A stretch of DNA of 64,000 nt, taken from the NCBI GenBank assembly GCA_022184915.1, contig JAGTJU010000001.1, forward strand, positions 1,242,057 through 1,306,056. The letters are read 5' to 3'. Both the position numbers and the translations under genes were made by a program. Under the pieces are notes generated by a model, which did no database searches, was not told the DNA's origin, and saw only the letters and a list, made by a program, of their open reading frames with translations. This DNA is from Myxococcales bacterium (GTDB lineage: Bacteria; Myxococcota_A; Polyangia; Fen-1088). The stretch's first letter is position 1. Each line of letters begins with the position of its first letter. Of this stretch, positions 25,670 through 34,820 are shown piece by piece.

Positions 25670-27058
25670 GTGCGGGCGCATGGGGCCCGCGTGAGCACGT
25701 CGCGTGCCCGGCTCACGTTCGTGCTGCTCACGCTGCTGACCGTATCGGGGCGCGGGTCCGCCCGCGGTGAGCTTCGGTGTGCCTCCGGGGTACGTCGTGG
25801 CCCGTGTCAGGTGGCCGATACTTCGTCTCTGGTGTTCGATGCGGCCGGGCGGCCCTCGGTCGTCATGAACTTTGGCGTGTTCGCTGCGGCGGCGTCATCG
25901 TACCTCGCCGTGTGCGAGGAAGCGTTTGGCGGCGTCACGCCGACGCACGCGCTGCTCACCGCCTCGGGCATGCTGTCCGTGCCTTCGTGGCAAGGCATCT
26001 TTCGGGCTCCGCTTGCGGCGCCCTGCACCTTCGCGCTGGTGCCCGGCCTTCCGGTCGGGGCGTTCGTGCAGCAGTTGGTGCCTGATCCCACCTTGCCCAC
26101 CCGCCAGTGGGCCCTGGTGGGCGCCGGTGATGAGCGTGGCTTATACGTTTCCGAAGACGACGGCGCGACGTTTTCCTTGCGCCACACCTTTACCAAGGGC
26201 GAGGTGTGGTGGCGGCTGGTCGTGCGGTCGGGTGAGCCCCGCAGAGTCTTCGTCGCGGGGCCGGGACGCGTGGGGCCGTTCGCCCTGGCGATCTCCGCAG
26301 ATGGCGGGGCAACCTTCAGCGTGCGTGACCCGGTTGCAGACCTGGCCGATGTCACACGCGACACGGTCTTGTTGGATGTGTCCGAAGACAGTCCCTCGCG
26401 GCTCTTCTTCGCCCGCTTCACCCCCGACGGAAACGACGAAGTGTGGGTGTCGGCAGACGACGGCGCCTCCGTTCAGCGCACGCTCGTTTTGCCCGCAGGG
26501 CACGTCGTGGGCGGCATGACCTTCGGCGCCTCGCCCCGTGCGGTGTACGTCGGCAGCCGTCGTTTGTTGCTGTCGTCCGCAGGCGCGGACGCCGCGCTGT
26601 TCACGTCGTCGGATGGCGGCCTGAGTTGGGCTCCTCCCGTTCTCTCACCGCCCTCCGGCCCGCGCTATCGGTGCCTCGCCTGGCGGGGGGACGCGCTTTA
26701 CGCCTGCGCGGGCGGCGCCGACGCGGGAGATGACTTCCTCGTGGGCCGCTCGCTCGACGGCGTGACCTGGCGGCCCGTGGTGACCCTGTCCGACGTGCAG
26801 GCGCCGCCCGCTTGCCTCATCGAGCGTTGCGACGCGACCGTGGGCTGGCTGTGCATGACCTACGGGATCTGCGCCCCGTCCTTGCCCGATGGGGGAAGCG
26901 ACGGCGGTGAGGACCCCGGTGGGCACGCGGGCTGCGGCTGCCAGGTGGGCCGCCCGAGCCAGTCTTCCGCGGCTCCGCTCGGACTGCTCTTTGGCGGCCT
27001 GCTTTTGTACGCGCACGGGGCTCAGCGCCGGACGGGCGCGCGCCGAAAAAATGCGTAG
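25670..27058 (+). CDS. secreted beta-propeller-like protein with MYXO-CTERM sorting signal
   Basis: This exported protein of about 462 residues has a signal peptide ('LTFVLLTLLTVSG' core) and repeated 'VSEDDGATFS', 'ISADGGATFS', 'TSSDGGLSWA' blocks. These are Asp-box/BNR repeats of the sialidase and sortilin beta-propellers. The C-terminus shows Gly-Cys-Gly-Cys, a hydrophobic stretch, and an Arg-rich tail (RRTGARRKN), the tripartite MYXO-CTERM signal that is processed and anchored at the surface by myxosortase. The start is uncertain: GTG 25670 follows a GGGAAGGGGG tract by 14 bases, while GTG 25607 and GTG 25691 are alternatives. No catalytic sialidase residues are recognised, so ligand or function is unknown. 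Confidence 0.75.
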   Translation: MRAHGARVSTSRARLTFVLLTLLTVSGRGSARGELRCASGVRRGPCQVADTSSLVFDAAGRPSVVMNFGVFAAAASSYLAVCEEAFGGVTPTHALLTASGMLSVPSWQGIFRAPLAAPCTFALVPGLPVGAFVQQLVPDPTLPTRQWALVGAGDERGLYVSEDDGATFSLRHTFTKGEVWWRLVVRSGEPRRVFVAGPGRVGPFALAISADGGATFSVRDPVADLADVTRDTVLLDVSEDSPSRLFFARFTPDGNDEVWVSADDGASVQRTLVLPAGHVVGGMTFGASPRAVYVGSRRLLLSSAGADAALFTSSDGGLSWAPPVLSPPSGPRYRCLAWRGDALYACAGGADAGDDFLVGRSLDGVTWRPVVTLSDVQAPPACLIERCDATVGWLCMTYGICAPSLPDGGSDGGEDPGGHAGCGCQVGRPSQSSAAPLGLLFGGLLLYAHGAQRRTGARRKNA

Positions 27059-27068
27059 GCTGGGTGAT

Positions 27069-27953
27069 ATGAGCACTCTATCGGGGCGGCCCGTGCGGCT
27101 GGCGTACTCCGTGGACGCAGACGACGCCTTCATGTTTTTCGCCTTGGCCAACGGGGCCATCGACACGCAGGGCTTGACCTTCACGCATGAACGAGCCGAC
27201 ACCGCCAGCCTCAACGCTCTGGCCGCGCAAGGTGAGGCCGACGTGGTGGCGGTCTCCTTGGGCGCGTACCCTGCCTTGGCAGACCGATACTGGCTGCTGC
27301 CTCACGGGGCGAGCGTGGGGAGGGCGTTCGGACCGGTGGTCGTGGCCAAGCGGCCGCTCGCACCGCGTGCGCTGCGCGGCCTTCGGGTGGGGGTTCCCGG
27401 GTTGAGCACCACAGCGCATCTGATTCTCAAGCTCATCGAGCCCGCGTTTGAGCCCGTCGTGGTCCCGATCGCGCCGTTCTCGCGCGCTTTCGACGCACTC
27501 GAGGCGGGGCAGATCGACGCCGCGTTGCTGATTCACGAAGGCCGTCTGCTCTACGAGGCGCGGGGGTACCATGCGGTGGTGGAGCTGGGGCAGTGGTGGC
27601 ACGCCCACACGGGCTTGCCTTTGCCTCTCGGCGTGAACGTGATGCGGAAGGGCTTGGGCGCGCCCCTCGCGGCGCGGATCTGTCGGGTCTTGGGCGACGC
27701 CATCGCGTGGGCCTTCGCGCACCGTGAGGCGCTCATCGCGGCGATCGCGCGCGAGGATCGGGGCGACGCCGCCCTTGCCGATCCGGCGATGCTGGATCGT
27801 TACCTCGGGATGTACGCCAACGACGACACCCTTCGCATGGCGCCGGACGTGCGCCGCGCCATCGATGCCGTCTTTGCCCGCGCCCGCGCCCATGGCCTGC
27901 TCGATGCCCATGTGGATGTCTCCTGGGCCCCGGAAGAAACGGAAAGCGTCTAA
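27069..27953 (+). CDS. mqnD: 1,4-dihydroxy-6-naphthoate synthase (MqnD)
   Basis: This 294-residue enzyme has the periplasmic-binding-protein-like fold. It matches MqnD of the futalosine route to menaquinone: 'LAYSVDADDAFMFFAL' at the start (where homologues read YSPCPNDTFIF), the 'ADVVAVSLGAYPAL' block, 'LLPHGASVGRAFGPVVVAK' and 'GVPGLSTTAHL'. ATG 27069 is preferred over ATG 27051 from the family start. It ends overlapping the tail of the sigma-54 activator gene by four bases. The related MqnA is the main alternative. Other mqn genes are not in the window. Confidence 0.78.
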   Translation: MSTLSGRPVRLAYSVDADDAFMFFALANGAIDTQGLTFTHERADTASLNALAAQGEADVVAVSLGAYPALADRYWLLPHGASVGRAFGPVVVAKRPLAPRALRGLRVGVPGLSTTAHLILKLIEPAFEPVVVPIAPFSRAFDALEAGQIDAALLIHEGRLLYEARGYHAVVELGQWWHAHTGLPLPLGVNVMRKGLGAPLAARICRVLGDAIAWAFAHREALIAAIAREDRGDAALADPAMLDRYLGMYANDDTLRMAPDVRRAIDAVFARARAHGLLDAHVDVSWAPEETESV

Positions 27954-29356
27954 CGGCCCATGCGTTTCGTGAGGCCGTGCTTCCTCATGAGGTTGTAGAG
28001 CATGCGTTCGGTCAGAGCCGCACCCCGCGCCGCCGCGCCTACTTTGCCGCCGTGGCGGGCCAACAGCGCCTCGATGTAGATCGCCTCGAAGCGATCCACC
28101 ACGGTTTGTCGCGCGCTCTTGATGGACTGGCCCAGCACGTCAGCCACGTCCAGCACCAGCCGAGGTGTGGGGGTAGCGGGCATCGGCCCACGGCTGATCG
28201 CCGGGGGAAGATCAGCCAAGCCGAGCGCTTCGTCGCGCGCCAAGAGCACGGCCCGCTCGAGCACGTTGATGAGCTCGCGCACGTTTCCCGGCCATTCGTA
28301 GCGAACCAGGGCCTCCATCGCCTCGGGTGCGATGCCTGATTGCGGTTTGCCCATCGCCACGCGAAAGTGATCGAAGTACGTGCGGGCCAGGCGGGGAATG
28401 TCCTCCTGGCGTTCGCGCAGAGGGGGAATGGTCAGGGTGACGACCGCAAGTCGAAAGAAGAGGTCGGCGCGAAAGCGCTTCGCCTCCACTTCAGTCTCCA
28501 GATCGCGGTTCGTGGCGGCCATGATGCGGACATCCACGGGCAGCACCTGTTCGCCGCCCAAGCGCCGGAGCGCCCGCTCTTCGAGGACCCGCAGCAGTTT
28601 CGCTTGCAGGTGCAGGGGCAACTCGCCCACCTCATCGATGAACAAGGTGCCCCCATGGGCCCGCTCGAAGTACCCACGGTGGGCGCGCACCGCTCCCGTG
28701 AACGCGCCCCTTTCGTGGCCGAAGAGCTCACTTTCGATGAGCGACTCGGGCAGCGCCGCGCAGTTGAACGCAACGAACGGCCCCCGCCCGCGTTTGCCTT
28801 CGTGGTGCAGCGCGCGGGCCATGCGCTCTTTGCCCACGCCCGTCTCACCGAGAAGCAGCAGTGACGTGTTTCCGAAAGCCGCCCGGCGGGCGACATCGAG
28901 AAAGGTGGTCATGGCAGGGCTCGAGGAACTGAAGTCGTCGAGCCGTTGCACTTCGGGTTGAAAGCCCGGAGCTTCGCCCCCGCGCTGGGCATCCAGATGC
29001 CGGATGACGAGGGCTGCGATCGCGTCCACGAGCGCGTCGTCGGGCAACCCGAGGTTCAGCACGGCAAGGGCCCCCGCCGCCAAGAGTTCGGCCCGGTCGG
29101 CGGCGTCTTCTTGGCGCCCGAGCACGATGACGTCCGGGCGCTCGGGCAGCTCACGCACGGTGGCCACCCACGATCCCGCCTCGTCGGGGAGCGCGCTCCG
29201 CTCCACCACCAGAAGGTCGGCATCGCAAGCTTCGAGTTCGGCCCAGATCCGCGCCGGCCCCTTGACCCCCACGACGTGCAGGTCAGGGTGGCGGAGCAGG
29301 CGCAGCGCGCGGGCGTGCAAGGTCGGGCGCGCCATGACGAGTGTTCGGACCAGCAT
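27950..29356 (-). CDS. sigma-54-dependent activator with degenerate receiver domain
   Basis: This 468-residue NtrC-type enhancer-binding protein has an N-terminal receiver-like domain (1-120) that lacks the phosphoacceptor Asp (Glu 52 is there instead) and the conserved Lys. Its AAA+ domain (about 140-380) has Walker A GETGVGKE 170-177, the sigma-54 contact motif GAFTGA 217-222 and Walker B 'TLFIDEVGE'. A Fis-type helix-turn-helix lies at about 420-465. Receiver loss means it is probably not controlled by a histidine kinase; Glu may mimic phosphorylation. It is transcribed away from a small membrane-protein gene that carries a sigma-54 promoter. Two palindromes lie just upstream of its ATG. 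Confidence 0.9.
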   Translation of the reverse strand: MLVRTLVMARPTLHARALRLLRHPDLHVVGVKGPARIWAELEACDADLLVVERSALPDEAGSWVATVRELPERPDVIVLGRQEDAADRAELLAAGALAVLNLGLPDDALVDAIAALVIRHLDAQRGGEAPGFQPEVQRLDDFSSSSPAMTTFLDVARRAAFGNTSLLLLGETGVGKERMARALHHEGKRGRGPFVAFNCAALPESLIESELFGHERGAFTGAVRAHRGYFERAHGGTLFIDEVGELPLHLQAKLLRVLEERALRRLGGEQVLPVDVRIMAATNRDLETEVEAKRFRADLFFRLAVVTLTIPPLRERQEDIPRLARTYFDHFRVAMGKPQSGIAPEAMEALVRYEWPGNVRELINVLERAVLLARDEALGLADLPPAISRGPMPATPTPRLVLDVADVLGQSIKSARQTVVDRFEAIYIEALLARHGGKVGAAARGAALTERMLYNLMRKHGLTKRMGR

Positions 29357-29362
29357 GAAATT

Positions 29363-29401
29363 TGAAATAGCATTTCAGGCGCGATCGGAAATACCATTTC
29401 A
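29363..29401. promoter_or_regulatory. paired palindromic binding sites upstream of the sigma-54 activator gene
   Basis: Two near-identical palindromes occur: TGAAATagcATTTCA at 29363-29377 and GAAATaccATTTC at 29388-29400, with centres 24 bases apart. They begin seven bases before the activator's start codon and lie about 100-135 bases upstream of the sigma-54 promoter on the other side. The position fits upstream activating sites for the divergent target gene and autoregulation of the activator. The protein-DNA link is inferred. Confidence 0.65.
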
Positions 29402-29496
29402 GTCAAGGAAGCCCGACCGAGGTCACGGCGCTCCGGGGCGGCTGCCCAGACCGCGCTGCGCCGCTCCGGAGGAGCATCGTTGTAAACACTCTTTGT

Positions 29497-29512
29497 CGGC
29501 ACGGGGCTTGCT
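29497..29512 (+). promoter_or_regulatory. sigma-54 (-24/-12) promoter
   Basis: The sequence CGGCACGGGGCTTGCT matches the sigma-54 consensus TGGCACG-N4-TTGC[AT] at every conserved position but the first. GG (29498-29499) and GC (29510-29511) have the required spacing. The start of transcription would be near 29523, leaving a leader of about 16 bases before ATG 29539. Confidence 0.75.
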
Positions 29513-29538
29513 TACGTTAACAGCACCAGATCTCCCTC

Positions 29539-30063
29539 ATGTCCACTCAGCGCCGCTCCTTCCTCCGTCGTATCGTCCTTCGTCCCCGCTTCTGGGGCCT
29601 GTCCGCCTTGGTCGCCCTGGTCTCCTTCGCCTTGGGGACCCTGGCGCTTGCTGCCTACCGCCCGCAGGTGAACCGGGGCGTTCACGCGCTTGGCTCCATC
29701 CTCGAGCGCATTCCGGTGCGCTACGTGCTCCGGCGGGGAAAACCTGTCGAGCGCCCCGTGGCTCCGGCTCCGGCGGAAGCTCCCGTCGCCATGCCGCTCG
29801 GTGTCCCACAAGCGTCCTCGACGCTTCCCGAACCGGCCGAGGAGCCTTCCATGCCCCTCGACTCCGCCGCGGGCGGGGGCGAGCCCTCACCCGCTGCCCC
29901 GGCTCCCGTCGAGGGCTTCGCGGCTGCGACGGGCGCCCCGGCTCCCGAGGAGACCAACGCCCAGGACGAGGCCGAGTCTCAGGAAGAGTGGGACGAAGAA
30001 GACGAGCTTCACCCGGGCGAGGACGAGATGCCTTTCGCCCCCGAGGACGAGCCCGAACTCTGA
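29539..30063 (+). CDS. single-pass membrane protein with acidic Pro/Ala-rich tail, unknown
   Basis: This 174-residue protein has a basic N-terminus (about 1-18), one membrane helix (about 19-39), a short basic juxtamembrane region and a long low-complexity tail rich in Pro, Ala and Glu that becomes strongly acidic at the end (residues 145-174 are mostly Glu/Asp). No domain is recognised. It is the apparent target of the sigma-54 promoter at 29497-29512 and of the divergent activator. The positive-inside rule would place the acidic tail outside the cytoplasm. The stop codon lies within a palindrome shared with the next gene. Confidence 0.65.
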   Translation: MSTQRRSFLRRIVLRPRFWGLSALVALVSFALGTLALAAYRPQVNRGVHALGSILERIPVRYVLRRGKPVERPVAPAPAEAPVAMPLGVPQASSTLPEPAEEPSMPLDSAAGGGEPSPAAPAPVEGFAAATGAPAPEETNAQDEAESQEEWDEEDELHPGEDEMPFAPEDEPEL

Positions 30064-30080
30064 GCGCCCGGTCGCGCTCA
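30061..30080. terminator. palindrome containing both stop codons of convergent genes
   Basis: TGAGCGC (30061-30067) and GCGCTCA (30074-30080) are perfect inverted repeats around a six-base loop. The left TGA is the stop of the plus-strand gene, and the right TCA is the stop of the minus-strand gene. The hairpin could protect or end both transcripts; no T-tract follows. Confidence 0.45.
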
Positions 30081-30518
30081 CTCTTCGACGTCGAAGCGGA
30101 TCTGCGTGTCGTCCGGCAATTTTCGCATCGACAGGACCCGGGTCGGAACGGGCGCCTTCCAGAACACCCCGAAGGTGAATTCGACCTTGGAACCCGTGAC
30201 GATTCCCGAGAGGTCGACGCCTTGTGAAACGGTGAACGGCATGGGCATGGGCATCATGCCGACCTGCTCTCCTTCTTCGTTCTTGAACGTGGGGATCGCC
30301 TGGTGCAGCACCACCATGGTCTTGCCGTTGCCGGGCGCGACCGCCGGCGGAAGCAACTTCACCACGCCCCGCACCGTGTAGGTGGCCGAGGGCGTCTCGG
30401 GAGGCGTCGGTTTGCAGGCCCCGCCTGCCCACAGGATTACCGCAGCGAGGACGGTCGCGGAGCCGAAGGAAAACCTGCGACGAGACAAAAGAGGGGTTCG
30501 GCCGAACGACGCGAGCAT
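30078..30518 (-). CDS. CusF-like copper-binding lipoprotein (putative)
   Basis: This 146-residue lipoprotein has lipobox AGGAC (Cys 35) after a twin-Arg-containing n-region (LSRRRFSFG). The mature part resembles the small beta-barrel of periplasmic copper chaperones of the CusF type: 'TVRGVVKLL', 'VVLHQAIPTF', then a Met-rich block 'MMPMPMPFTV', 'GSKVEFTF'. His and several Met sit where CusF binds Cu(I); the stacking Trp of CusF is not obvious. No copper efflux genes are adjacent, but an RND system lies 8 kb away. It could equally be a generic OB-fold lipoprotein. Confidence 0.55.
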   Translation of the reverse strand: MLASFGRTPLLSRRRFSFGSATVLAAVILWAGGACKPTPPETPSATYTVRGVVKLLPPAVAPGNGKTMVVLHQAIPTFKNEEGEQVGMMPMPMPFTVSQGVDLSGIVTGSKVEFTFGVFWKAPVPTRVLSMRKLPDDTQIRFDVEE

Positions 30519-30545
30519 GCCGCGAAGCTAGCAGCCACCCGAGCG

Positions 30546-31199
30546 CTAAACCACGCGGGTGACGGCCCTTCCCCGCACGAGGGGCACGAACTGCACGGGA
30601 ACCACCTCCGTCTCGGCCACTCCGGAGGCGGTCTTCACCATCACCCGCAACTGCTGCTGCGCTTCGCCCACGGGGATCACCAACCGGCCACCGAGCGCCA
30701 GCTGGTCGATGAGGGCCGGCGGCACCGCAGGCGGTGCGGCGGTGACCAGGATCGCGGCAAACGGTGCTTCCTCCTGCCAGCCCTCGTAGCCGTCGCCCAC
30801 CCGGAGGTGGATGTTCCGGTACCCCAGCTCCCGCAGAGTGTCCGACGCTCGATGGGCAAGCTCGGGCAAGCGTTCAACGCTGTACACCTGGCCGGCCAGC
30901 TCGGCCATCACCGCGTCCTGGTAGCCAGAGCCTGTCCCCACGACCAACACGCGATCGAGGGGCGTCACCTGGGCGAGCTGGGTCATCAACGCCACCACGA
31001 ACGGTTGGCTGATCGTCTGCCCTTGCCCGATGGGCAAGGGAACGTTGTCATAGGCCCGGTGCCGAAGCCCGGCGGGGACGAAACGGTGTCGCGGGACCCT
31101 TCGCAGGGCGTCCAGAACGAGGCGTGAGGAGATGCCCTGTAGGGCAATTTCTTCAATCAGCCCATCCTGCGCGGCTCTGCGTGCTGACTCGTCCACCAC
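30546..31199 (-). CDS. pcm: protein-L-isoaspartate O-methyltransferase
   Basis: This 217-residue SAM-dependent enzyme repairs isoaspartyl residues in aged proteins. The family-specific 'GQTISQPFVVALM' block is at about residues 59-71. It is followed by the SAM motif 'VLVVGTGSGYQDAV', 'GDGYEGW' and 'ILVTAAPPAVPPALIDQL'. Two consecutive GTG codons (31199, 31196) follow a GAGGGAGG ribosome-binding sequence; the second may be the true start. The gene stands between the CusF-like and TerB-like genes on the same strand. Confidence 0.92.
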   Translation of the reverse strand: MVDESARRAAQDGLIEEIALQGISSRLVLDALRRVPRHRFVPAGLRHRAYDNVPLPIGQGQTISQPFVVALMTQLAQVTPLDRVLVVGTGSGYQDAVMAELAGQVYSVERLPELAHRASDTLRELGYRNIHLRVGDGYEGWQEEAPFAAILVTAAPPAVPPALIDQLALGGRLVIPVGEAQQQLRVMVKTASGVAETEVVPVQFVPLVRGRAVTRVV

Positions 31200-31250
31200 C
31201 CCTCCCTCGTGTGCCTAGATCCTACAAGCCCTGGGGCCGAACCCCAATGG

Positions 31251-31775
31251 CTATTCGTCCGCTTCACTGGGGTCGTCTCGAGACGCCGGATCTTCCGCTC
31301 TGCCCGCGCGCCGTGCCCCAGGGGGCGGCGGCATGGGAGGCCGGGCGCTTGCGTCCTCCGCAGCGAAGCGGACCGCCTGCAGGCCTTCCACGAGGTGGAC
31401 CTCGTCGACCACCGACACGATCATGTCCTTGTACGCGCTGTGGGGCAAGCCGAGGGCTTCGCCGAGGTCATGCACGAACTCGTCCTCGGCCAGGTCGAAT
31501 TCCTGATCCGCGCCGTGGACGGCCGCCACCAGGTCGAGCAGGTGTCGCTTCGTCGCCTCGGGATCGTCCCTGAACAACGTGGCTGCGGCGGCGAGATCGA
31601 AGCGGGACGGAGTGAACTCGTCGATGCGGAAGTCGAGGTCCATCGGCAGGCTTTCGCGGCCCAAAAGATTCCTGAGTAGCTGACGGACCACGTTGCGTTC
31701 CTCCCCCTCCAGGTGCTGGTCAGCGTAGGCGGCGCCCATGAGAATGTCCGCGACGGTCGTGATGCGATCTTTCAC
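31251..31775 (-). CDS. TerB-like protein
   Basis: This all-helical protein of 174 residues has the TerB-type pattern: 'ILMGAAYADQHLEGEERNVV' near the start and a second acidic helix-loop 'AAVHGADQEFDLAEDEFVHDLG' at about 90-112. Such pairs can bind metal ions. TerB was named for tellurite resistance, but stand-alone TerB proteins have diverse and mostly unknown roles. GTG 31775 is preferred; a TTG at 31811 extends the frame. The C-terminal 40 residues are Pro/Ala-rich and probably disordered. Confidence 0.6.
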   Translation of the reverse strand: MKDRITTVADILMGAAYADQHLEGEERNVVRQLLRNLLGRESLPMDLDFRIDEFTPSRFDLAAAATLFRDDPEATKRHLLDLVAAVHGADQEFDLAEDEFVHDLGEALGLPHSAYKDMIVSVVDEVHLVEGLQAVRFAAEDASARPPMPPPPGARRAGRAEDPASRDDPSEADE

Positions 31776-31867
31776 CCCCCGACTTTCTCTCGCCGCCGGT
31801 CGGGCCGTCAAGCGCGGGGCGGCATGAGACCGGCATCCGCACAGATTCGTGGCAAAGTGAGGGATCG

Positions 31868-32497
31868 ATGCGGGCGCGCTCCCAGCACGAGGCTTTGACT
31901 CCCGGGCGTTTGCGGCTAACGCCCGCCTCCTGGCTCGCGTGGCATCCGGACTGGCTCGACTCAGCGGCTCGGGCCGAGGTTTGGGGGCACGCCCAGACGC
32001 TGCCCTGGCAGGCGCGTGAGATTGTGCTCTTTGGTCGGCGGGTGATGCAGCCTCGCCTCGTCACGTGGGCGGGTAGATTTCCCTACGCTTACTCCGGACA
32101 GACGCTACCTCCTCGTGACATGCCGGGCTGGCTGGCCACGTTGTGCGCCGAGGTGGCCCGGGCGGCGGGGGCGCCCTTCAACCACGTGCTCGGCAACCTT
32201 TACCGCGATGGCCAGGACAGCATGGGGATGCACGCGGACGACGAACCCGAGCTTGGCCCCCGGCCGGTGGTGGCGACCTTGTCCCTGGGTGCGGCCCGGC
32301 GCTTCGTGATGGCGCCCGCGCGCACGAGCCCGGGTGAGGGTCGCGGCCGTTCCGAGAGGAGGTCGTTCGATCTCACCGACGGCAGCTTGCTCGTGATGGC
32401 CGGTGCCTGCCAGGAAGAGTTTCGCCATGGATTGCCGCGCACGACCCAAGTGGTCGGCCCGCGCATCAGCCTCACGTTTCGCTTCATCAGTCCGTGA
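31868..32497 (+). CDS. AlkB-like 2-oxoglutarate/Fe(II) dioxygenase
   Basis: This 209-residue protein is close to the eukaryotic-like ALKBH2/3 class of AlkB homologues that reverse N-methyl lesions in DNA or RNA. Metal ligands are visible as HxD (MHADDEP, about residues 117-123) and the later His in '[10 protein letters not shown]'. The 2-oxoglutarate-binding Arg residues are in 'PRISLTFR'. The central '[13 protein letters not shown]' block is characteristic. It stands alone and is not next to ada or alkA. Confidence 0.85.
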   Translation: MRARSQHEALTPGRLRLTPASWLAWHPDWLDSAARAEVWGHAQTLPWQAREIVLFGRRVMQPRLVTWAGRFPYAYSGQTLPPRDMPGWLATLCAEVARAAGAPFNHVLGNLYRDGQDSMGMHADDEPELGPRPVVATLSLGAARRFVMAPARTSPGEGRGRSERRSFDLTDGSLLVMAGACQEEFRHGLPRTTQVVGPRISLTFRFISP

Positions 32498-32522
32498 GTG
32501 CAGCCTTCGGGCCGGCTACACT
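32494..32522 (+). promoter_or_regulatory. likely promoter of tdh-kbl
   Basis: GTGAGT (32494-32499) and TACACT (32517-32522) are separated by 17 bases. The predicted start is near 32529, 33 bases before the tdh ATG. The -10 box, preceded by GGC, recurs before other genes in this window. The promoter overlaps the end of the alkB-like gene. Confidence 0.45.
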
Positions 32523-32561
32523 TCGAACGTGGAGCTCTCGGCACAAGGTCGCGCCCGAACG

Positions 32562-33593
32562 ATGAAAGCTCTCGTCAAGGCTAACGCCGAGCCCGGTTTG
32601 TGGCTGCAAGAGGTCCCGCTGCCGGAGATCGGCATCGACGACGTCTTGATCAGGGTCCTTCGCACGGGGATCTGCGGCACGGATCTGCACATTTACAAGT
32701 GGGACGCTTGGGCCGCCGCACACGTCCCGGTTCCGCTCGTCATCGGACATGAATTCGTCGGACAGATCGCCGAAGTAGGGTCCAACGTCAAAGGGTTCAA
32801 GGTGGGTGATGTCGTGAGCGGGGAAGGCCACGTGGTGTGCGGACACTGTCGCAACTGTATGGCGGGGCGCCGGCATCTTTGCGACAAGACAAAAGGGGTT
32901 GGGGTGAACCGCCCGGGAGCCTTCGCAGAGTACGTGGCGCTGCCCCAGAGCAACGTCTGGTGTCATGCGCCCGGACTCGACAAGGACGTGATGGCCATCT
33001 TCGATCCCTTCGGCAATGCGGTGCACACGGCCTTGACCTACGACGTGGTGGGCGAAGATGTCCTCATCACGGGGGCTGGGCCCATCGGGCTCATGGCCGC
33101 GGCCGTGGTTCGTCATGCAGGGGCCCGACACGTCGTGGTGACGGACGTCAACGCCGACCGGCTCGCCCTCGCCAAGCGCATGGGCGCCACCCTGACGTTG
33201 GACGTGCGCTTTGAGAGCGTGGCCGACGCGCGCGTGCGTCTCGGTATGCGCGAGGGCTTCGATGTGGGTCTGGAGATGAGCGGCCACCCGGAGGCCTTCA
33301 CCGACATGGTGGGCAACATGTGCCACGGCGGCAAAATCGCACTCCTGGGCTTGCCCGACGCCCCCTTCGCCATCGACTGGAACCGCGTGATCTCGAACAT
33401 GCTCACCATCAAGGGCATATACGGCCGGCAGATGTATGAAACTTGGTACAAAATGACGGTGTTGCTGCAGGGGCGCCTCGACATTGGCCCCGTCATAACC
33501 CACCGTTTTGCGTACACGGACTTCGAGAAGGGCTTTGACGTGATGGCCTCGGGGGACTGTGGCAAGGTCATCTTGAAGTGGGCCAGTCTCTGA
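32562..33593 (+). CDS. tdh: L-threonine 3-dehydrogenase
   Basis: This 343-residue zinc-dependent NAD dehydrogenase oxidises L-threonine to 2-amino-3-ketobutyrate. It has the catalytic-zinc block '[16 protein letters not shown]' with Cys 38-type ligand and 'GHEFVG', the structural zinc cluster [15 protein letters not shown], and the nucleotide-binding '[14 protein letters not shown]'. Length is as in E. coli Tdh. ATG 32562 matches homologues starting MKALVK. A GTG at 32529 is in frame at the predicted transcription start but is less likely. It forms an operon with kbl (18 bases apart). Confidence 0.95.
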   Translation: MKALVKANAEPGLWLQEVPLPEIGIDDVLIRVLRTGICGTDLHIYKWDAWAAAHVPVPLVIGHEFVGQIAEVGSNVKGFKVGDVVSGEGHVVCGHCRNCMAGRRHLCDKTKGVGVNRPGAFAEYVALPQSNVWCHAPGLDKDVMAIFDPFGNAVHTALTYDVVGEDVLITGAGPIGLMAAAVVRHAGARHVVVTDVNADRLALAKRMGATLTLDVRFESVADARVRLGMREGFDVGLEMSGHPEAFTDMVGNMCHGGKIALLGLPDAPFAIDWNRVISNMLTIKGIYGRQMYETWYKMTVLLQGRLDIGPVITHRFAYTDFEKGFDVMASGDCGKVILKWASL

Positions 33594-33611
33594 GCGAGAA
33601 AGGAAGACGCC

Positions 33612-34796
<1,185 letters not shown>

Positions 34797-34820
34797 GCCT
34801 CCAATTTAGGCGAGGCCGTT

